A stretch of DNA of 36,863 nucleotides from Aliivibrio sp. (GTDB taxonomy: Bacteria > Pseudomonadota > Gammaproteobacteria > Enterobacterales > Vibrionaceae), in contig JAESQY010000177.1 of assembly GCA_016764915.1 (NCBI GenBank), positions 1-36,863 on the forward strand, read 5' to 3'. A program made the position numbers and the translations under genes. Of the stretch, positions 35,334 through 36,863 are shown in pieces (positions within the stretch are counted from its first letter, which is position 1; each line of letters opens with the position of its first letter). The notes below the pieces were generated by a model. That model was not told the DNA's origin. It did no database searches and saw only the letters and a list, made by a program, of their open reading frames with translations.

Positions 35334-36863
35334 ATGGTCGCGGTTCGCGGTGCACACTTAAAGGAAAATGAAGAGTTCAATCTTGATGAGTGGATATCAA
35401 GTCTTGGGCAAGATACTAAAACTTCAAATGAGTTAATTAAAGTATATCAATATTGTGCGCAGCTTTTAGTTGATCACGAGTCTAGCGTATTGCTCTTATG
35501 GCAAGGTCGAGAGATGATTGAGATACTGAATACTTTAAGTATGGATAAAGCCACATTAGTTGCTGCTCAACTTTACCCACTGGTGGCGAACGATCTTTGT
35601 GATCATGACGTGTTAATTGAACAACATGGCAAAGAAGTGGTTAAGTTAGTCGATGGCGTCGTTGAAATGGCGGCTATAGGGCACCTTAACGCGACTCAAG
35701 ACAGCTCTGCGACGTCAGCCCAAGTGGATAATATTCGACGCATGCTTCTCTCTATGGTGGACGACTTTCGTTGTGTGGTCATTAAACTCGCTGAGCGTAT
35801 CTGTAATTTACGTGAAGTAAAAGATGAACCCGATGCGATACGTCGTGCAGCTGCAAAAGAGTGTGCCAACATCTATGCGCCACTGGCTAACCGATTAGGA
35901 ATTGGTCAATTAAAGTGGGAAATGGAAGATTATGCTTTCCGTTATCAACATCCTGACACCTACAAAAAAATAGCCAAACAGCTGTCTGAACGACGCATTG
36001 TTCGAGAAGAGTACATCTCAAGTTTTGTCAGTGATCTGCTTGACGAGATGGACGTATCAAACATCAATGCTGATGTGAGTGGGCGGCCGAAGCATATTTA
36101 CAGTATTTGGCGAAAAATGCAGAAAAAGAACTTAGATTTTGATGAGTTGTTTGATGTTCGAGCAGTCAGAATTATTGCGGCTAAATTGCAAGATTGTTAT
36201 GCAGCCTTAGGGTTAGTGCATACTAAGTATCGACACCTTCCTAGTGAGTTTGATGATTATGTTGCCAACCCGAAACCCAATGGATATCAGTCTATTCATA
36301 CTGTGGTTCTAGGTCCTGAAGGTAAGACGATTGAAATTCAAATTCGTACCAAGCAGATGCACGATGAATCAGAGCTTGGTGTTGCTGCTCATTGGAAATA
36401 TAAAGAGGGATCCAGTGGTGGTCACTCTGGTTACGATGAAAAGATCACCTGGTTGCGTAAACTTCTCGATTGGCAAGAGGAGATGTCAGACTCTGGCGAG
36501 ATACTCGATGAGTTAAGAAGCCAAGTGTTTGAAGACAGAGTTTATGCATTTACTCCTCGAGGGGACGTTGTTGATCTGCCGGTTGGTGCCACACCGCTTG
36601 ATTTTGCTTATCATATTCACTCTGAAGTGGGACATCGTTGTATCGGGGCTAAAGTTGATGGTCGTATTGTGCCATTTACTCATGTGTTAGCCATGGGCAA
36701 TCAAGTTGAAATTATCACCCAAAAAGAGCCTAACCCGTCAAGAGATTGGTTAAACCCGAGCCTAGGTTTTGTTCATTCAGGACGTGCTCGTGCCAAAATT
36801 AATGCCTGGTTTAGAAAGCAAAGTCGAGAGGGGAATTTAGACGCGGGTAAAGACATTCTAGAA
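35334..36863 (+). CDS. relA: GTP pyrophosphokinase RelA (partial, cut by window edge)
   Basis: RelA makes (p)ppGpp on stalled ribosomes carrying uncharged tRNA, starting the stringent response. The first 510 codons are present and the frame is open to the last base. They cover the inactive hydrolase-like N-terminal domain, the synthetase domain (GRPKHIYSIWRKMQKK, EFDDYVANPKPNGYQSIHTVV and IEIQIRTKQMHDESELGVAAHW), and the TGS domain (DRVYAFTPRGDVVDLPVGATPLDFAYHIH). The EFDD motif is typical of RelA rather than SpoT. The missing C-terminal part would hold the zinc-finger and ACT domains. ATG 35334 has an AGGATAGG ribosome site. Confidence 0.96.
   Translation, partial: MVAVRGAHLKENEEFNLDEWISSLGQDTKTSNELIKVYQYCAQLLVDHESSVLLLWQGREMIEILNTLSMDKATLVAAQLYPLVANDLCDHDVLIEQHGKEVVKLVDGVVEMAAIGHLNATQDSSATSAQVDNIRRMLLSMVDDFRCVVIKLAERICNLREVKDEPDAIRRAAAKECANIYAPLANRLGIGQLKWEMEDYAFRYQHPDTYKKIAKQLSERRIVREEYISSFVSDLLDEMDVSNINADVSGRPKHIYSIWRKMQKKNLDFDELFDVRAVRIIAAKLQDCYAALGLVHTKYRHLPSEFDDYVANPKPNGYQSIHTVVLGPEGKTIEIQIRTKQMHDESELGVAAHWKYKEGSSGGHSGYDEKITWLRKLLDWQEEMSDSGEILDELRSQVFEDRVYAFTPRGDVVDLPVGATPLDFAYHIHSEVGHRCIGAKVDGRIVPFTHVLAMGNQVEIITQKEPNPSRDWLNPSLGFVHSGRARAKINAWFRKQSREGNLDAGKDILE

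Noticed and set aside
1..36863. Mobile elements, prophage, CRISPR, defence islands or tRNA-linked integration sites
   Set aside because: No transposase, integrase, repeat-spacer array, tRNA or sharp change in composition was seen; gene order is conserved core chromosome.

Overview
This window is core, housekeeping chromosome of a gammaproteobacterium, most likely a member of the Vibrionaceae (Vibrio or a close relative). The basis is the gene order (metK-tktA-epd-pgk-fbaA-mscS, argO/argP, yggE, serA-rpiA, 5-FCL-6S RNA-zapA, ygfB-ubiH-ubiI, ygfZ/sdhE-ygfX, nadB/rpoE-rseABC, lepA-lepB-rnc-era-recO-pdxJ-acpS, barA/rlmD-relA) and protein sequences that closely resemble, but differ from, those of Escherichia coli. 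The DNA is moderately AT-rich throughout. I see no insertion sequence, prophage, integron, tRNA, rRNA or CRISPR array, and no obvious compositional island.

Layout. Bases 1-157 hold the Cys-rich C-terminal end of a protein that converges on metK. From 1741 to 7389 is a central-carbon block: transketolase, erythrose-4-phosphate dehydrogenase, phosphoglycerate kinase and class II aldolase. It is followed by a small-conductance mechanosensitive channel. From 8565 to 11500 lie a YbaK-type tRNA-editing protein, an ArgO exporter divergent from its presumed regulator ArgP, and a periplasmic SIMPL-domain protein. From 11552 to 14879 everything is on the minus strand: serA, rpiA, 5-formyltetrahydrofolate cyclo-ligase, 6S RNA and zapA. 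From 15198 to 21680 come ygfB-ubiH-ubiI (ubiquinone hydroxylases), ygfZ, sdhE-ygfX (flavinylation of succinate dehydrogenase) and nadB. From 21923 to 24629 is the envelope-stress operon rpoE-rseA-rseB-rseC, preceded by a recognisable sigma-E type promoter. From 24709 to 30946 is a tightly packed lepA-lepB-rnc-era-recO-pdxJ-acpS series with mostly overlapping stop and start codons. The window ends with the hybrid kinase BarA/VarS (minus strand), RlmD, and the first 510 codons of RelA, cut by the window edge.

How they work together. The window holds metabolic genes (glycolysis/Calvin-type sugar interconversion, serine, SAM, ubiquinone, NAD, pyridoxal phosphate) and several global stress regulators (6S RNA, sigma-E with its anti-sigma system, BarA/VarS, RelA). 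Most genes are textbook orthologues. I did not find a convincing undescribed multi-gene system. The items worth a second look are regulatory or small-scale: a long-range inverted repeat in the tktA leader, a tandem Met-box-like operator at metK, a perfect 17-nt dyad in the argO/argP gap, a dyad over the 6S RNA promoter, the absence of pepP between ygfB and ubiH, and a proline in the conserved region 2 helix of sigma-E.
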